NCBI GenBank assembly: GCA_015478775.1
Contig: JADMKP010000007.1
Location: 310,001-374,000 of the forward strand
Direction: 5' to 3'
Length of the DNA stretch: 64,000 nucleotides
Source of the DNA: Fermentimonas sp.
GTDB taxonomy: Bacteria > Bacteroidota > Bacteroidia > Bacteroidales > Dysgonomonadaceae
Position 1 is the first letter of the stretch; every line of letters starts with the position of its first letter. The position numbers and the translations under genes are program-made. Positions 63,912-64,000 of this stretch are shown one piece after another. Below the pieces are notes generated by a model. That model made no database searches, was not told the DNA's origin, and worked only from the letters and a program-made list of their open reading frames with translations.

Positions 63912-63938
63912 GCGCGGCAATTACTGCCGTGCTTTTTT
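63912..63938 (+). terminator. Terminator after the SusF-like gene
   Basis: GCGCGGCA-ATTAC-TGCCGTGC forms an 8-bp stem with one G-U pair, followed by six T. Confidence 0.85.
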
Positions 63939-63974
63939 ATGCATTTAATATAAAAAATCCATTTAAGAAAAGAA

Positions 63975-64000
63975 ATGAAACATATCTTATTAAAAATTGC
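63975..64000 (+). CDS. Start of a further Sus-locus gene, cut by window end
   Basis: An ATG at 63975 opens MKHILLKI, the beginning of what looks like a signal peptide, then the window ends. An A-rich tract (AAGAAAAGAA) before it is a typical Bacteroidota initiation region. In starch Sus loci an outer membrane alpha-amylase (SusG type) is common at this place, but eight residues cannot prove that. Confidence 0.45.

Overview
This window is bacterial chromosome from the phylum Bacteroidota, most likely order Bacteroidales. The evidence is the SusC/SusD pairs, a dcw cluster in Bacteroidales gene order, many candidate -7 boxes of the TAnnTTTG type, few Shine-Dalgarno sequences and a low-GC, AT-rich composition. 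A Dysgonomonadaceae relative is my guess but cannot be fixed from the sequence alone. Nothing in the window is a phage, an insertion sequence, a CRISPR array or an RNA gene that I can recognise.

Layout. 1-683: 3'-truncated type I asparaginase (minus). 963-2222: phosphoglycerate kinase. 2365-7494: a minus-strand operon of four exported proteins (GH5 hydrolase, Gfo/Idh/MocA oxidoreductase, sugar isomerase-like TIM barrel, GH76 mannanase-like protein); the first three carry twin-arginine-type leaders. 7495-8019: gene-free, with a helically phased CAAA-type repeat. 8020-11946: DUF6266 protein, pheT and a YebC factor. 12018-22649 (minus): meaB, a DUF1573 protein, a giant alpha-2-macroglobulin that contains no cysteine, and a receiver/PEP-synthase-like fusion protein. 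22857-31772 (plus): lytic transglycosylase, uvrA, tpx, ftsK, lolA-like gene and trxB. 32127-37333: a stand-alone SusC/SusD pair with its own promoter and terminator. 37483-38190: an unrecognised secreted protein.

38212-54118 (minus) is an almost unbroken division and cell-wall operon: mraZ, rsmH, ftsL, ftsI, murE, mraY, murD, ftsW, murG, murC, ftsQ, ftsA, ftsZ and a yqeY-like gene. It covers the muramyl-peptide ligases C, D and E, the lipid I and II steps, a septal SEDS/PBP pair and the FtsA/FtsZ ring; murF and ddl are absent. Three 10-bp repeats abutting the -7 box of mraZ look like MraZ autoregulatory boxes. Divergent from it, 54385-56301 encodes an acyltransferase/GNAT pair that fits the glycine-lipid genes glsA and glsB.

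56576-64000 is the start of a starch-type Sus locus: SusC, SusD, SusE-like and SusF-like proteins, and the first codons of a further gene cut by the window end. Two LacI-family-like palindromes lie just upstream of its promoter, which suggests a LacI-type regulator.

The best candidates for under-described biology are the Tat-exported oxidoreductase/isomerase/hydrolase operon, the phased repeat upstream of DUF6266, and the receiver/ATP-grasp fusion protein. All function calls come from reading motifs by eye; no database search was run.
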